Positions 14,169 to 22,075 of a stretch of DNA of 22,075 bases are shown here, one piece after another. Within the stretch, counting starts at the first letter, position 1. The number at the start of each line of letters is the position of its first letter. The stretch is from Candidatus Hodarchaeota archaeon. GTDB taxonomy: Archaea > Asgardarchaeota > Heimdallarchaeia > Hodarchaeales > Hodarchaeaceae. The stretch lies in NCBI GenBank assembly GCA_016840285.1, contig JAEOSR010000088.1, positions 1-22,075 of the forward strand, given 5' to 3'. Position numbers and translations under genes: made by a program. The notes below the pieces were generated by a model. It was not told the DNA's origin. It made no database searches and was given only the letters and a program-made list of their open reading frames with translations.

Positions 14169-14972
14169 ATGGAAAGTAATAAGAAATTCTGTGTCATAGG
14201 AGGATCAGGATTTTATGAATTCTTAAGAAAACCATCAAAGATCTCCGTTAGTACCCCTTTCGATTCCAAACCAGTAACTATCTTCCAACAAGAGTTCGAA
14301 GGGAAAACTCTTTATTTTTTACCTCGTCATGGGGGTCATCATAGTATCCCTCCTCATAAAATTAATTTTAAGGCGAATATTTTTGCTCTTCATTCTTTAG
14401 CTATCCCCAGAGTCATTGCCACAAGTGCCGTTGGTAGTTTACGAACCTCAATGACCCCTGGAGATTACATACTACTTGATCAATTTATTGACTTTGTCCG
14501 TCCAATAACATTTTTTGATGGAGACTTTAGTATAGAATTACAAAAAGGAATAATAAAATCTGGGGTTATTCATCTTGATATGAGTGAACCTTATTGCCCC
14601 GAGATCCGTAAAATCCTTTCAAAAGTTCTTGAAGACGATCACAATACTCACACCGCAGGGACTTATGCAACTTCAATGGGGCCTCGTTTTGAAACACCAG
14701 CTGAGATTAAAGCGCTGCAACAAATGGGTGCCGATATTGTAGGGATGACAAATTCATCAGAAGCAATACTATGTCGTGAACTTGGAATATGTTATAGCGT
14801 CTTAGCCGTGGTAACAAATATGGCCGCAGGTCTCCAAAAAGAATTGAGTCACATCGAAGTTCTTGACATTTTCAACTCTCGAGCAGCTAGTTTAAAGCAA
14901 ATTTTTCATGAAGCCATCACTCAGTTACCAGAGCAAAGAAATTGTACTTGCGCTTGGTATTTGCAGCAATAG
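14169..14972 (+). CDS. Purine nucleoside / methylthioinosine phosphorylase (MTAP superfamily)
   Basis: A 267-residue NP-II family phosphorylase that splits a purine nucleoside with phosphate into base and (methylthio)ribose 1-phosphate. Phosphate and ribose site motifs are GGSGFY (11-16), PRHGGHHSIPPHKIN (52-66) and TSAVGSL (85-91). The base-specificity residues differ from true MTAP: FETPAE puts E175 where MTAP has Ser, and VVTNMAAG puts N217 where MTAP has the first Asp of TDYD. This Glu/Asn pair is characteristic of 6-oxopurine phosphorylases (human PNP E201/N243) and the NxAAG form resembles methylthioinosine phosphorylase. A C-terminal CTC (259-261) matches the CXC motif found in archaeal thermostable homologues. 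Starts at ATG 14169, GGAG twelve bases upstream. 79 bases after the PnrA-like gene. Confidence 0.88.
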   Translation: MESNKKFCVIGGSGFYEFLRKPSKISVSTPFDSKPVTIFQQEFEGKTLYFLPRHGGHHSIPPHKINFKANIFALHSLAIPRVIATSAVGSLRTSMTPGDYILLDQFIDFVRPITFFDGDFSIELQKGIIKSGVIHLDMSEPYCPEIRKILSKVLEDDHNTHTAGTYATSMGPRFETPAEIKALQQMGADIVGMTNSSEAILCRELGICYSVLAVVTNMAAGLQKELSHIEVLDIFNSRAASLKQIFHEAITQLPEQRNCTCAWYLQQ

Positions 14973-15276
14973 AAGAAGAAAACCAAAATGTTTTGCTAAA
15001 TAACCGTCGTTCTTACTTCATAGTGAATTACGAATTCTACTCCAAAACGTTTTTACAGAATTTTAACTCAGATGAATACAGATAAAAAGCTCCTAATTTT
15101 TCATATGAGATCTTTTTAGGAGTTTTTATGTTAATTCATTAAATCAGAGTCTCAATTCTTAAGAAAGAAAAGTTAATTGTTATTTCGGGCAATTGACTTA
15201 CAAAAGCTTGAGAAACCAAAGAATAGGGCACTCATTTAACTTATAAAGAAGATTTTAAGAATTAGAGGTAACAAAA
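14973..15276. promoter_or_regulatory. Intergenic spacer before the copper module
   Basis: 304 AT-rich bases with no gene. The left half holds the terminator-like hairpin described separately. Near the right end TTATAAAG (15241-15248) is a good TATA box about 30 bases before ATG 15277, and GAGGT (15265-15269 region) gives that ATG a Shine-Dalgarno at about seven bases. I see no clear copper-responsive operator palindrome. Confidence 0.45.
15090..15127 (+). terminator. Hairpin plus T-tract after the nucleoside phosphorylase
   Basis: CTCCTAA (15090-15096) pairs perfectly with TTAGGAG (15116-15122), followed at once by TTTTT (15123-15127); an A-run precedes the left arm, so it can also pair partly with the T-run. 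The 19-base loop contains CATATG and AGATCT. This resembles an intrinsic terminator about 120 bases after the phosphorylase stop. Confidence 0.5.
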
Positions 15277-15465
15277 ATGTCGCAGAAGTTAAATTGTCAA
15301 GTATGTGAATACACGGAGCCGATTCCTATGCATTGTAAACAGCCTATGCATATTGAGAAGGTTGATGGAGAAGCAAAAATCGTTTGTTGGATGGGACCTG
15401 AATGTGGAGTGCAGGACATTCCCACTCATCATAACAAGCCTATACAAGGTAAAAATGCAGATTAA
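15277..15465 (+). CDS. Small Cys/His-rich metal-binding protein, candidate copper chaperone
   Basis: A 62-residue protein with many soft-metal ligands: C7-QV-C10, MHC (18-20), PMH (23-25), C37-W-M, C43 in PECG and H51-H52 in THH. It has no HMA fold (no MTCASC), so it is not a classical CopZ. ATG 15277 follows GAGGT at good spacing and a TATA box. Eighteen bases after its stop begins the Cu+ ATPase, whose first 55 or so residues are a near-identical copy of this protein. The pairing suggests a soluble metal carrier or sensor that exchanges copper with the pump. The family name is unknown to me; zinc or another soft metal is possible. Confidence 0.75.
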   Translation: MSQKLNCQVCEYTEPIPMHCKQPMHIEKVDGEAKIVCWMGPECGVQDIPTHHNKPIQGKNAD

Positions 15466-15645
15466 TTTAGATAAGTGATCTTGATGTCTCAGGGGTTTGA
15501 ATGTCAGGTTTGTGATCACATAGAACCTGTTCCTATGCATTGTAAACAGCCTATGCATATTGAGAAGGTTGATGGAGAAGCAAAACTGGTCTGTTGGATG
15601 GGTCCTGAATGTGGAGTGCAGGACATTCCCACTCATCATAACAAA
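15277..15645 (+). repeat. Tandem direct repeat, 207-base period
   Basis: The small Cys/His-rich gene (from ATG 15277) and the start of the ATPase gene (from ATG 15484) align without gaps at an offset of 207 bases. Two blocks are identical base for base: 15323-15378 with 15530-15585 (56 bases) and 15397-15437 with 15604-15644 (41 bases). The first 46 bases of each copy are clearly more diverged. Identity at synonymous positions points to recent duplication or gene conversion. Confidence 0.9.
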
Positions 15646-18300
15646 CTAATGCAGATTATACAAGATGATACCTCCTTAAAGCTAACACAAAAAGACGATA
15701 TTCTAGCTTCCTCATCATTGGTTAATAGAAGTCACAAGATAACAAAAACTCCTGAAAAACGCCAAATACCAGCTCAAGAGTTTCAGTTAGCGAATTTAGG
15801 GATCTCTGGGATGACATGTGCTTCATGCGTCTCAACAATTGAAAAAGAGCTAAGAAAAGTGGAGGGAGTCCAAAGCGTATCAGTCAACCTAATGACAGAA
15901 AAGGCACAAGTTCAATACAATCCAAGAAAAACAGATGTTGATTCTTTAGTTACAGCAGTAGAAAATGTAGGTTATGGAGCTGAAGATTCATCTAAGTCTT
16001 CTCAAGCTGTTAGTCTTGCTGTAACAGGGATGACATGCGCAAGTTGCGTAAACACAATTGAAAAAGTATTAGCTAAACAAAAGGGAATAATTGAATATAA
16101 TGTCAATCTAGCAACAGAAAAAGCTCGTGTGACCTTTGATCCTGAAAATATTACAGAAAATCAAATATTGAACCTCATTAAGGGTGTTGGTTATGGAGCA
16201 AGGAAAATTTCTTCTTATAAAATGACTTCTGAAGATAAAGAAAGCCTTGAAAGAGCCAGAGAACTACGACTCCAAAAAATGCGATTATTAGGGGCACTCA
16301 TTCTTAGTGTACCAATTTTGATCCTTAGTATGGGACCCATGATCGGGTTATCATTAACATTACCTTTTCCCGAAAATATAGTTTCAGGAATAGCAAATAA
16401 CAACCTAATAATCATGGTACTCACCGTTCCCGTAATGTTTGTTGCAGGGTGGCAGTTTCATTATGGGGCCCTGAAAGTACTACGTCACAGACAATTTAAC
16501 ATGGATGTCCTTGTATTTTTAGGAACAAACGCTGCGTTTTGGTATTCTTTGATCGGGATACTTATTCAGGATCCTGAAGCAATATTTTTCGAGACTGCTG
16601 CATTATTAATTACTTTTCTTCTACTAGGAAAATATTTGGAGGCAAGAGCAAAGGGACAGACGTCTCAAGCGATTCGAAAGCTTATAGATTTACAAGCTAA
16701 AGAAGCCACATTAATTCGTGATGGAAAAGAGGAAAAAATTCCAATCGAGGAAGTAATGGTCGGGGATATGTTATTAATTCGACCTGGAGAAAAAATTCCT
16801 GCCGATGGAGTCGTTATTGACGGGATTTCTAGTGTTGATGAATCAATGATTACTGGTGAATCAATGCCTGTCAAAAAAACTGTTAATAGTCATGTTATAG
16901 GTGCAACAATCAATAAGAACGGATTACTTACCATTGAAGCTACTCGTGTTGGAGCAGATACAGCCTTAGCTCAGATAATTAAACTAGTTGAAGATGCCCA
17001 AGCTTCTAAAGCTCCCATCCAACGACTCGCTGATATTGTGGCTGGGCGTTTTGTTCCTGCGGTGATATTAATATCATTGATCACATTCGCTTTCTGGTAT
17101 ACAGGAGTTTTAATTGGTCTTTTACCAGCCTCTATGTGGGGACAACAAATTAACAGTTTCGTATTCCCATTCAAACTAATGATAGCAGTACTTGTAATTG
17201 CTTGTCCCTGTGCTCTAGGATTAGCTACACCTACTGCTATTATGGTAGGTACAGGGAAGGGTGCCGAACAAGGAATTCTTATCAAAAGTGCAGAAGCTTT
17301 GGAAGGAGCTCACAAGATTAATGCGATTGTTTTTGATAAGACTGGTACCCTAACCAAAGGAACTCCAAAAGTAACAGATATTCTAGTACTCATGGAAGGT
17401 AAAGTAGAAGACGAAATTCTAGCATTGGTTGCATCTGCAGAAAAAGGATCTGAACATCCTCTTGCTCAGGCCATCATTGAATCAGCAGAAGAGAGGGGAT
17501 TAGAATTATATGAACCCAAAGAGTTTGAAGCAATTCCTGGTCATGGTATTCGAGCTAGAATAAATGGGGATATAATTATAATTGGAAATCGTAGATTATT
17601 TGAGAATATTGGGAGCCCGATAGATAAGTTAAATTTATATATTCAAAAATTGGAAAAACAGGCTAAAACAGTTGTAATTTCTACAATAAACAATAAATTC
17701 CTCGGATTACTAGCTATTGCTGATCCTCTTAAAGAGTCCAGTAAAGAAGTGGTTTTACAATTACAACAAATGGGTATAAAGGTATATCTTGTTACGGGTG
17801 ATAATGAACGTACAGCCAAGGCTATTGCATCCCAAGTAGGTATCACAAACGTCATGGCTGAAGTCTTACCAGAAAATAAGGCGAAAATAGTAGAAAAAAT
17901 ACAAGAAGAGGGAAAATTTGTGGGTATGGTTGGTGATGGGATAAATGATGCTCCCGCTCTAGCCCAAGCTAATATTGGTATAGCTATTGGCAGTGGTACA
18001 GATGTTGCTATTGAGACTGGAGATATTGTCCTCATTAAAGAGGATTTAAGAGATGTTGTGGCAAGTATTCAGCTCAGCAGAAAAACAATAACTAAAATTA
18101 AACAAAACCTGTTTTGGGCCTTTTTCTATAATGTAATTGGTATTCCTATCGCTGCTGGGATTTTGTTCATTCCATTCGGAATAACTCTGGTTCCTGAAAT
18201 TGCAGCATTAGCTATGGCAATGAGTTCCGTTTCAGTTGTTACCAATAGCCTCTTACTAAGATTTTACATCCCAAAAATTCAAAAGAGTATTCCTGTTTGA
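15484..18300 (+). CDS. copA: Cu+-exporting P1B-type ATPase with extra N-terminal metal-binding module
   Basis: A 938-residue copper pump in the cell membrane. Order of domains from ATG 15484: Cys/His-rich module copied from the upstream gene (1-55), linker rich in Ser/Lys, HMA1 with MTCASC (110-115), HMA2 with MTCASC (183-188), helices A and B, then the core. Catalytic motifs are TGES (457-460) in the actuator domain, membrane CPC (574-576) binding Cu+, DKTGT (618-622) with phosphorylated D618, SEHP (H658) and GDGINDAP (817-824). The last helix pair has [12 protein letters not shown], giving the Met/Ser residues of the Cu+-specific P1B-1 class. A GTG nine bases earlier (15475) is in frame, but alignment with the duplicated upstream protein fixes the start at 15484. 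Likely induced by copper with the small gene 18 bases upstream. Confidence 0.95.
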   Translation: MSQGFECQVCDHIEPVPMHCKQPMHIEKVDGEAKLVCWMGPECGVQDIPTHHNKLMQIIQDDTSLKLTQKDDILASSSLVNRSHKITKTPEKRQIPAQEFQLANLGISGMTCASCVSTIEKELRKVEGVQSVSVNLMTEKAQVQYNPRKTDVDSLVTAVENVGYGAEDSSKSSQAVSLAVTGMTCASCVNTIEKVLAKQKGIIEYNVNLATEKARVTFDPENITENQILNLIKGVGYGARKISSYKMTSEDKESLERARELRLQKMRLLGALILSVPILILSMGPMIGLSLTLPFPENIVSGIANNNLIIMVLTVPVMFVAGWQFHYGALKVLRHRQFNMDVLVFLGTNAAFWYSLIGILIQDPEAIFFETAALLITFLLLGKYLEARAKGQTSQAIRKLIDLQAKEATLIRDGKEEKIPIEEVMVGDMLLIRPGEKIPADGVVIDGISSVDESMITGESMPVKKTVNSHVIGATINKNGLLTIEATRVGADTALAQIIKLVEDAQASKAPIQRLADIVAGRFVPAVILISLITFAFWYTGVLIGLLPASMWGQQINSFVFPFKLMIAVLVIACPCALGLATPTAIMVGTGKGAEQGILIKSAEALEGAHKINAIVFDKTGTLTKGTPKVTDILVLMEGKVEDEILALVASAEKGSEHPLAQAIIESAEERGLELYEPKEFEAIPGHGIRARINGDIIIIGNRRLFENIGSPIDKLNLYIQKLEKQAKTVVISTINNKFLGLLAIADPLKESSKEVVLQLQQMGIKVYLVTGDNERTAKAIASQVGITNVMAEVLPENKAKIVEKIQEEGKFVGMVGDGINDAPALAQANIGIAIGSGTDVAIETGDIVLIKEDLRDVVASIQLSRKTITKIKQNLFWAFFYNVIGIPIAAGILFIPFGITLVPEIAALAMAMSSVSVVTNSLLLRFYIPKIQKSIPV

Positions 18301-18442
18301 TTTTCTCTCAAATTAGAATAGTACAAAAATAATGTGTGAGAATCTTAATAGCTAGATTTTAATACTTGTATTTAAACGACAGAATTATAAATTCCAAGGC
18401 TTTAAAGAAAACTTGACATCACCAGCATTAATATCTGATTGA

Positions 18443-18473
18443 CCTCGAAAAAAACTCCCAAGGTTTTTTGAGG
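18443..18473. other. Stable inverted repeat upstream of the PPDK-like gene
   Basis: CCTC-g-AAAAAA-a-C (18443-18455) can pair with GG-TTTTTT-GAGG (18462-18473) across a TCCCAA loop, giving about eleven pairs with small bulges. It lies 140 bases after the copA stop and about 32 bases before ATG 18506. It could be the copA terminator, a 5' leader element of the next gene or an operator. Confidence 0.4.
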
Positions 18474-18505
18474 AATCTTTTCACGTTGTAGGAACGATTT
18501 TAACA

Positions 18506-19516
18506 ATGTATGAAGCCAATCCAATTCAAAGATTAGCTGATGTTGACTATTCTAGAGCTGAAACTTTTGGGGAAAGAGCCTGTTCACTTTCTCGTCTGAT
18601 ATCCAAAGGTTATAATGTGCCTCAAGGAGTAGTTATCACTACTAAGATTTTCAAACGATTTATGAATAATATGCCAGGTCATAAACGAATAGATCAATTA
18701 ATTGCAGAAGCAACACCTGTAAATTCAGAAGAGACTGCTGAAGAAATTCAAGAAATTATAGTAAGGTCTCCTATGCCCATGCAAATGGCAAACCCAATTG
18801 CTGAAGAGATTTATAAACTACTGGATATAATTAAATCAGAGTCCATGGTAATTAGAACATCTGCGTACGTTGAAGACTCCTCCAGACATACCTGTTCAGG
18901 TCGAGGGGTTTTTTTTCATCTTAAAGAGATTCATGATATCATACAAGTTATAAAGAATTGCTGGGCATCCGCTTTTACTGCTGATGTGCTTAATGACCTA
19001 ATACAGGCTGGATTACCACCTGATAACGTCAGAATTGCCGTTATAGTTGAAGAGATGGTTTCAGCAAAAGTATGTGGAATTATTAGCATAAAAAATGACA
19101 TTAAAGACCTCCATATTCGAGCTAATTGGGGAACTCAAGTACATGAGGAGAAGAATGGGATCCTTTGTGATCATTTCATTATTGATGAACAGAAGATTGG
19201 GGAGCCCCTAGAGACTTTTGCTTCCTATAAGGATAAAATTTCTCACATTCCTCCTAATAAGCGTCATGCGGTTGTTATTGACAATTTACCAGAGCAAAGG
19301 AAGGCCCTGTCTTTGAATCAGCAAGATCTTACGACTCTTGTTCAACTTGCGAAGAAAATCCGTCGAGATTTTGAGATTGACTATGATCTCGAGTTTATTT
19401 TTGACGATGAAGGTACTCTATGGGTATTGGATGCCATTCCACGAGCATCATATAGAAATATTCATCGTATTGGGACTTCTGTTCAATTGCAAGATACAAC
19501 AGAAACAAGGGAATAA
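18506..19516 (+). CDS. Stand-alone PPDK/PEP-synthase ATP-binding domain protein
   Basis: A 336-residue protein matching only the pyruvate/ATP-binding (ATP-grasp-like) N-terminal domain of PEP synthase and pyruvate phosphate dikinase. Recognisable parts are FGERACSLSRLISKGYNVPQ (21-40; family GGKGANL...VP), VIRTSAYVEDSS (115-126; family VRSSA.AED), SGRGVFFHL, KNCWASAFTADVL (family CWASLF), and the final DLEFIFDDEGTLWVLDAIPR (family IEWA.D..g.lyilQaRP). The phosphohistidine swivelling domain and the PEP-binding TIM barrel are absent, and the usual Gln of QaRP is Asp. A complete PEP synthase function is therefore not possible alone; it may be a phosphotransfer partner, an ATP-dependent kinase like stand-alone PPDK-N proteins, or a degenerate regulator. 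Tail-to-tail with the ATPase gene, 6 bases apart. Confidence 0.75.
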   Translation: MYEANPIQRLADVDYSRAETFGERACSLSRLISKGYNVPQGVVITTKIFKRFMNNMPGHKRIDQLIAEATPVNSEETAEEIQEIIVRSPMPMQMANPIAEEIYKLLDIIKSESMVIRTSAYVEDSSRHTCSGRGVFFHLKEIHDIIQVIKNCWASAFTADVLNDLIQAGLPPDNVRIAVIVEEMVSAKVCGIISIKNDIKDLHIRANWGTQVHEEKNGILCDHFIIDEQKIGEPLETFASYKDKISHIPPNKRHAVVIDNLPEQRKALSLNQQDLTTLVQLAKKIRRDFEIDYDLEFIFDDEGTLWVLDAIPRASYRNIHRIGTSVQLQDTTETRE

Positions 19517-19522
19517 TAGCTA

Positions 19523-20647
19523 TCAAGATGCAAATAATGTTAGTTCTAGAGCTTCTTTTACAGGTGTCCTTAATTGATAGAATACTTCCCGTCCTTTTTT
19601 TGAATAAGTGACAATTTTTTCTTTTATAAGATTCTGACATTGGTACGTGAGAGAAGATTCCTTAATTCCAGTTTTTTCCTGTAATTCTGAACGTTTAATT
19701 TCATCATTCTGTTGGGCTAAGAGAAGCATTTCTTCGAGTAAAGGTTTCCAAGAAGATGTAATGCTTTTTAATTGGGTAAGCGATTGCATTAGAGGAGAGG
19801 AATCTAAATTATTATCTTTGTATAATTCAGGCCAGATTTTTTCATTCTCTTGATGAGATGACTGAAGATCGTGTTCGTATATGATTTTTAGCGCAGGACC
19901 AAATCCTAAATATTGCGCAGTTTTGTGAATTGATGTTGAAGTTATTTCCCCTTTTTCTTGATTTTCGAGATCAAGAATTGTATTTCTGATAAGCCACAGT
20001 GCTAACCCAGGTAATCCTAATGATCGCTTTTGAATTGCGTCTATCACTTCTGGTGAGAAAAGACTCGGTTTTCCTAAACATTCAGCCCGTTTTTTGATAA
20101 TATTTTCGATTTCAAGATGAGAAGGACGTTTAAAATGGAATTCAAACGGCTCAGTATCAAAAATTTTAATTCTAGAGGTTTTTTGAGAAAATCGTAACCA
20201 ATGATGTTCTATCGAATTCAAAATAGTTACAACTAGGATCCGTTTATGACTTGAGCGATTGGTTAGATCCTTAAAGGATTGTCGTGTAAAATGGCTCCAT
20301 ATAGGGTAAATGTTGTCGAAAAAAAAGAGCTGAGTCGAATTGAATTCAGCTTCCTCCCACCAACTCCAGAAGTGAGAATCATAAGCTCTATATTGAGTAT
20401 AATCTTTTCCAAGATTCTGGTTGAGTTCATTAGCAATTTGTTGAACTGTTGTACTTTTACCACTTCGTTGAGGCCCGATAATTGTAACCTGTGAGCATAT
20501 TTCCTCTTTTTTAGAAGAGGCATTCAGGATTTGTCCCAGTAACTGGCTTAATTGATGAACTTCTTTTGTCAAAACAAACGAATCAGGAGATTTTAGGATA
20601 AAATCATCTCTGAAAGCATCAGCTAAAGAGCGTGTTTCTTCGAACAT
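19523..20647 (-). CDS. AAA-type ATPase with C-terminal winged helix
   Basis: A 374-residue P-loop ATPase of the archaeal AAA/STAND-like group. Walker A is GPQRSGKST (58-66); Walker B is QLFFFDN (106-112) with D111. A sensor-like region (KRILVVTILNS) and a lid subdomain with GLPGLALWLIRN follow. The last 85 residues form a winged helix (KRSELQEKTGIKESSLTYQC... wing VTYSKKGREVFYQLRTP), so it probably binds DNA. This resembles the Orc1/Cdc6 plan but lacks their specific signatures, and archaeal ATPase-wHTH regulators are equally likely. ATG 20647 has only a weak GGAAG close upstream. An in-frame CTG at 20707, ten bases after AAGGAG, would add 20 residues (LPSIYDAFKKGKSRAADWKQ) that continue the same amphipathic character, so the true start may be non-AUG. 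Confidence 0.78.
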   Translation of the reverse strand: MFEETRSLADAFRDDFILKSPDSFVLTKEVHQLSQLLGQILNASSKKEEICSQVTIIGPQRSGKSTTVQQIANELNQNLGKDYTQYRAYDSHFWSWWEEAEFNSTQLFFFDNIYPIWSHFTRQSFKDLTNRSSHKRILVVTILNSIEHHWLRFSQKTSRIKIFDTEPFEFHFKRPSHLEIENIIKKRAECLGKPSLFSPEVIDAIQKRSLGLPGLALWLIRNTILDLENQEKGEITSTSIHKTAQYLGFGPALKIIYEHDLQSSHQENEKIWPELYKDNNLDSSPLMQSLTQLKSITSSWKPLLEEMLLLAQQNDEIKRSELQEKTGIKESSLTYQCQNLIKEKIVTYSKKGREVFYQLRTPVKEALELTLFAS

Positions 20648-21153
20648 CTGCTTCCAATCAGCCGCTCGAGATTTTCCTTTTTTAAAAGCGTCATAAATTG
20701 AAGGCAGAGTTGTATTTCTCCTTAGCTATCGAAAACTTAGGGAATTTCCAAGAGAAATATTCCCAGTGGAGCCTACCTAACTTGTAATACTTGAATCTTT
20801 TAAAATGTTTGAAATTTGAAATATCCGACAATAATCAATATCTACATAACATGCTTTGATACTCTGAGAATCATTAATTTCTTATCAATATATCTTAGTA
20901 AAAATAATTCTAAAGTCATACTTAATTGTTTACACTCACTAGAACTCTGTGCTAATCTCTTCTTCCCACAATTAACCAAAGAAAGGAATGTAAAAGTTCT
21001 TCAGTAGTTTAGGGGGTCGATAATGCAAAAAAGATACAGAATATTATACCCTGAGATAAAGACTTTTAGATAGATAATTCTCATGTTAGAGTTGCATTAT
21101 AACATATTAAAAGCATTTATTTCTTTCAGAAAACATTCTTGGAATATTGTATT
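20648..21153. other. 506-base interval with no convincing gene
   Basis: AT-rich spacer between divergent genes. The left 60 bases may be coding if the ATPase starts at CTG 20707. A 63-codon frame at 20816-21007 has a poor start and composition. TATA-like AT-rich stretches (around 21098-21118, GCATTATAACATATTAAAAG) precede the membrane protein gene by about 40-55 bases and are its likely promoter. I see no RNA gene, repeat or clear palindrome. Confidence 0.5.
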
Positions 21154-22075
21154 ATGCAGGACTCAGACCAATCATTGTTGTATCAGTGTTATTCTCACCT
21201 ACAAAGTACAACAAACGATTTAGGATCATTAAAACTTCTTATTCCCTCTCTCATCTTGCTTCATATTCTTGTAGGAATGTTTGTTCCTCCTTTAGTAACT
21301 AGTGACTTCGAACGAAATCTCTTTTATGGGAAAGCTTTCTGGGATCATGGTTTCAGTGTGTATGACATGACACCATTAGAGATAGATTCTTCATACGACG
21401 TCAAAGATCCTCTAACAGGAGAATATTCTTACCCCAATACCACTTATGACTATCCTACTTTACAATTACTTTTATGGGCTGGATTATCTTCACTACCCTT
21501 TTCACCAACGGTAGCAAAGTGGTTTTTATCGTGTGTGGATGTCTTTAATTTTTTTGTGATTTATTCATTAATGAGGAGCAAGGAAAGGAAAGAAAACAAA
21601 CTTAAAATTTCCGAAAAAGGTTTTGCGTTTTCTTACCTAGTTTTCTCTATTCCATTCTCCGCAATTGAGGGACAAGCGACCGCAATAACCATTTTATTTC
21701 TCTTACTTCCCTTAGTTTTACACAATCGGTATCAGATATGTAGTTACTTGAGTATTGGGCTTGGATTTCATTGGAAATATATTTCCGTCATTTTAATTCC
21801 TTATTTATTGATACTAGATCGTGAAGGTATTAAACAAGCGTTATTGGGCTTTCTAACCGTTGTTAGTAGTATAATTTTGCTTTCATTTCCTCTTTTCTTT
21901 TCTAGTTTTATTCTACGGTACTTCAGTTCTTTTGGAAATTTAGGAGAGTATTCGGGTCAACTTCTATCTAATCCCCTTTTCTTACTCTATCCAAGCCTTT
22001 CATCATTATTTTCTTTGGGAATTCTAATTCTCGCATTGGTATACTGGATAGGTTATCCTCCCAAAGATTACACCA
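21154..22075 (+). CDS. GT-C/GT87-like membrane glycosyltransferase, 3' end beyond window
   Basis: ATG 21154 opens a frame of at least 307 residues that is still open at the window end. It is a multi-pass membrane protein: TM segments at about 26-46, 103-121, 126-140, 158-172, 176-190, 206-222, 228-250 and 283-301. The first extracytoplasmic loop begins SDFERNLFYGKAFW (50-63), where D51-F-E53 resembles the acidic catalytic pair of GT-C enzymes that use lipid-linked sugars, and contains YDYPTLQLLLWAG (98-110), the YPP-like motif of GT87/DUF2029 proteins. EGQATAITILFLLLP (172-186) and GLGFHWKYISVILIP (202-216) match the GQ.N and G.....K..P repeats of that family. It probably adds mannose or another sugar to surface glycans or lipids. 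Confidence 0.75.
   Translation, partial: MQDSDQSLLYQCYSHLQSTTNDLGSLKLLIPSLILLHILVGMFVPPLVTSDFERNLFYGKAFWDHGFSVYDMTPLEIDSSYDVKDPLTGEYSYPNTTYDYPTLQLLLWAGLSSLPFSPTVAKWFLSCVDVFNFFVIYSLMRSKERKENKLKISEKGFAFSYLVFSIPFSAIEGQATAITILFLLLPLVLHNRYQICSYLSIGLGFHWKYISVILIPYLLILDREGIKQALLGFLTVVSSIILLSFPLFFSSFILRYFSSFGNLGEYSGQLLSNPLFLLYPSLSSLFSLGILILALVYWIGYPPKDYT

Noticed and set aside
15289..15639. 116-codon antisense frame inside the copper module
   Set aside because: It is the complement of the duplicated Cys/His-rich coding repeat; its internal repetition comes from that duplication.
20816..21007. 63-codon frame in the gene-poor interval
   Set aside because: Starts with TTG without Shine-Dalgarno, and its composition looks like translated AT-rich spacer.
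1..22075. CRISPR arrays, insertion sequences, integrases or attachment sites
   Set aside because: No regularly spaced repeats, transposase motifs or flanking target duplications were seen on either strand.

Overview
The window reads as a stretch of an AT-rich archaeal chromosome. The clearest lineage evidence is a transcription factor B gene (zinc ribbon, B-finger, two cyclin repeats), an archaeal XRE-type regulator with a Cys/His tail, and candidate TATA-type promoters with short leaders. A Heimdallarchaeia-like Asgard archaeon is a guess from overall protein character; no eukaryotic-signature protein here proves it. I see no tRNA, rRNA, CRISPR array or insertion sequence.

Left part (1-4949): a small helical protein of unknown function (+), TFB (-), the archaeal XRE regulator (-), then an HflX-type GTPase and a membrane-anchored subtilisin-like protease (+). 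The regulator and HflX genes diverge from a 159-base promoter region.

Middle part, minus strand (4967-11127): a tightly packed five-gene unit, transcribed right to left. It holds a two-TM protein with a C-terminal zinc ribbon, a 48-residue single-TM protein, a phosphofructokinase with the pyrophosphate-dependent signature, and two different adenine-specific DNA methyltransferases. Two junctions overlap by exactly 17 bases and the others are 6 and 39 bases apart, so co-transcription is very likely. No restriction nuclease or helicase is visible.

Right part, plus strand (11248-19516): a 2[4Fe-4S] ferredoxin is followed by a phytoene-dehydrogenase-like flavoprotein that has no normal start codon (best candidate AUC behind a strong Shine-Dalgarno). 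Next come a BMP/PnrA-like nucleoside-binding surface protein with a PGF-CTERM-like tail and a purine nucleoside phosphorylase whose residues predict 6-oxopurine rather than adenine specificity; together they suggest nucleoside capture and salvage. A copper module follows: a 62-residue Cys/His-rich protein, then a CopA Cu+ ATPase whose N-terminus carries a near-identical copy of that small protein ahead of two HMA domains. A stand-alone PPDK/PEP-synthase ATP-binding domain protein ends this strand.

Right end: an AAA-type ATPase with a C-terminal winged helix (-), a gene-poor 506-base interval, and the first 307 codons of a multi-pass GT-C/GT87-like glycosyltransferase (+) that runs off the window.

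The items most worth a second look are the start-less flavoprotein beside its ferredoxin, the duplicated metal-binding module shared by a small protein and its pump, and the PPi-phosphofructokinase/twin methyltransferase operon with its small membrane proteins.
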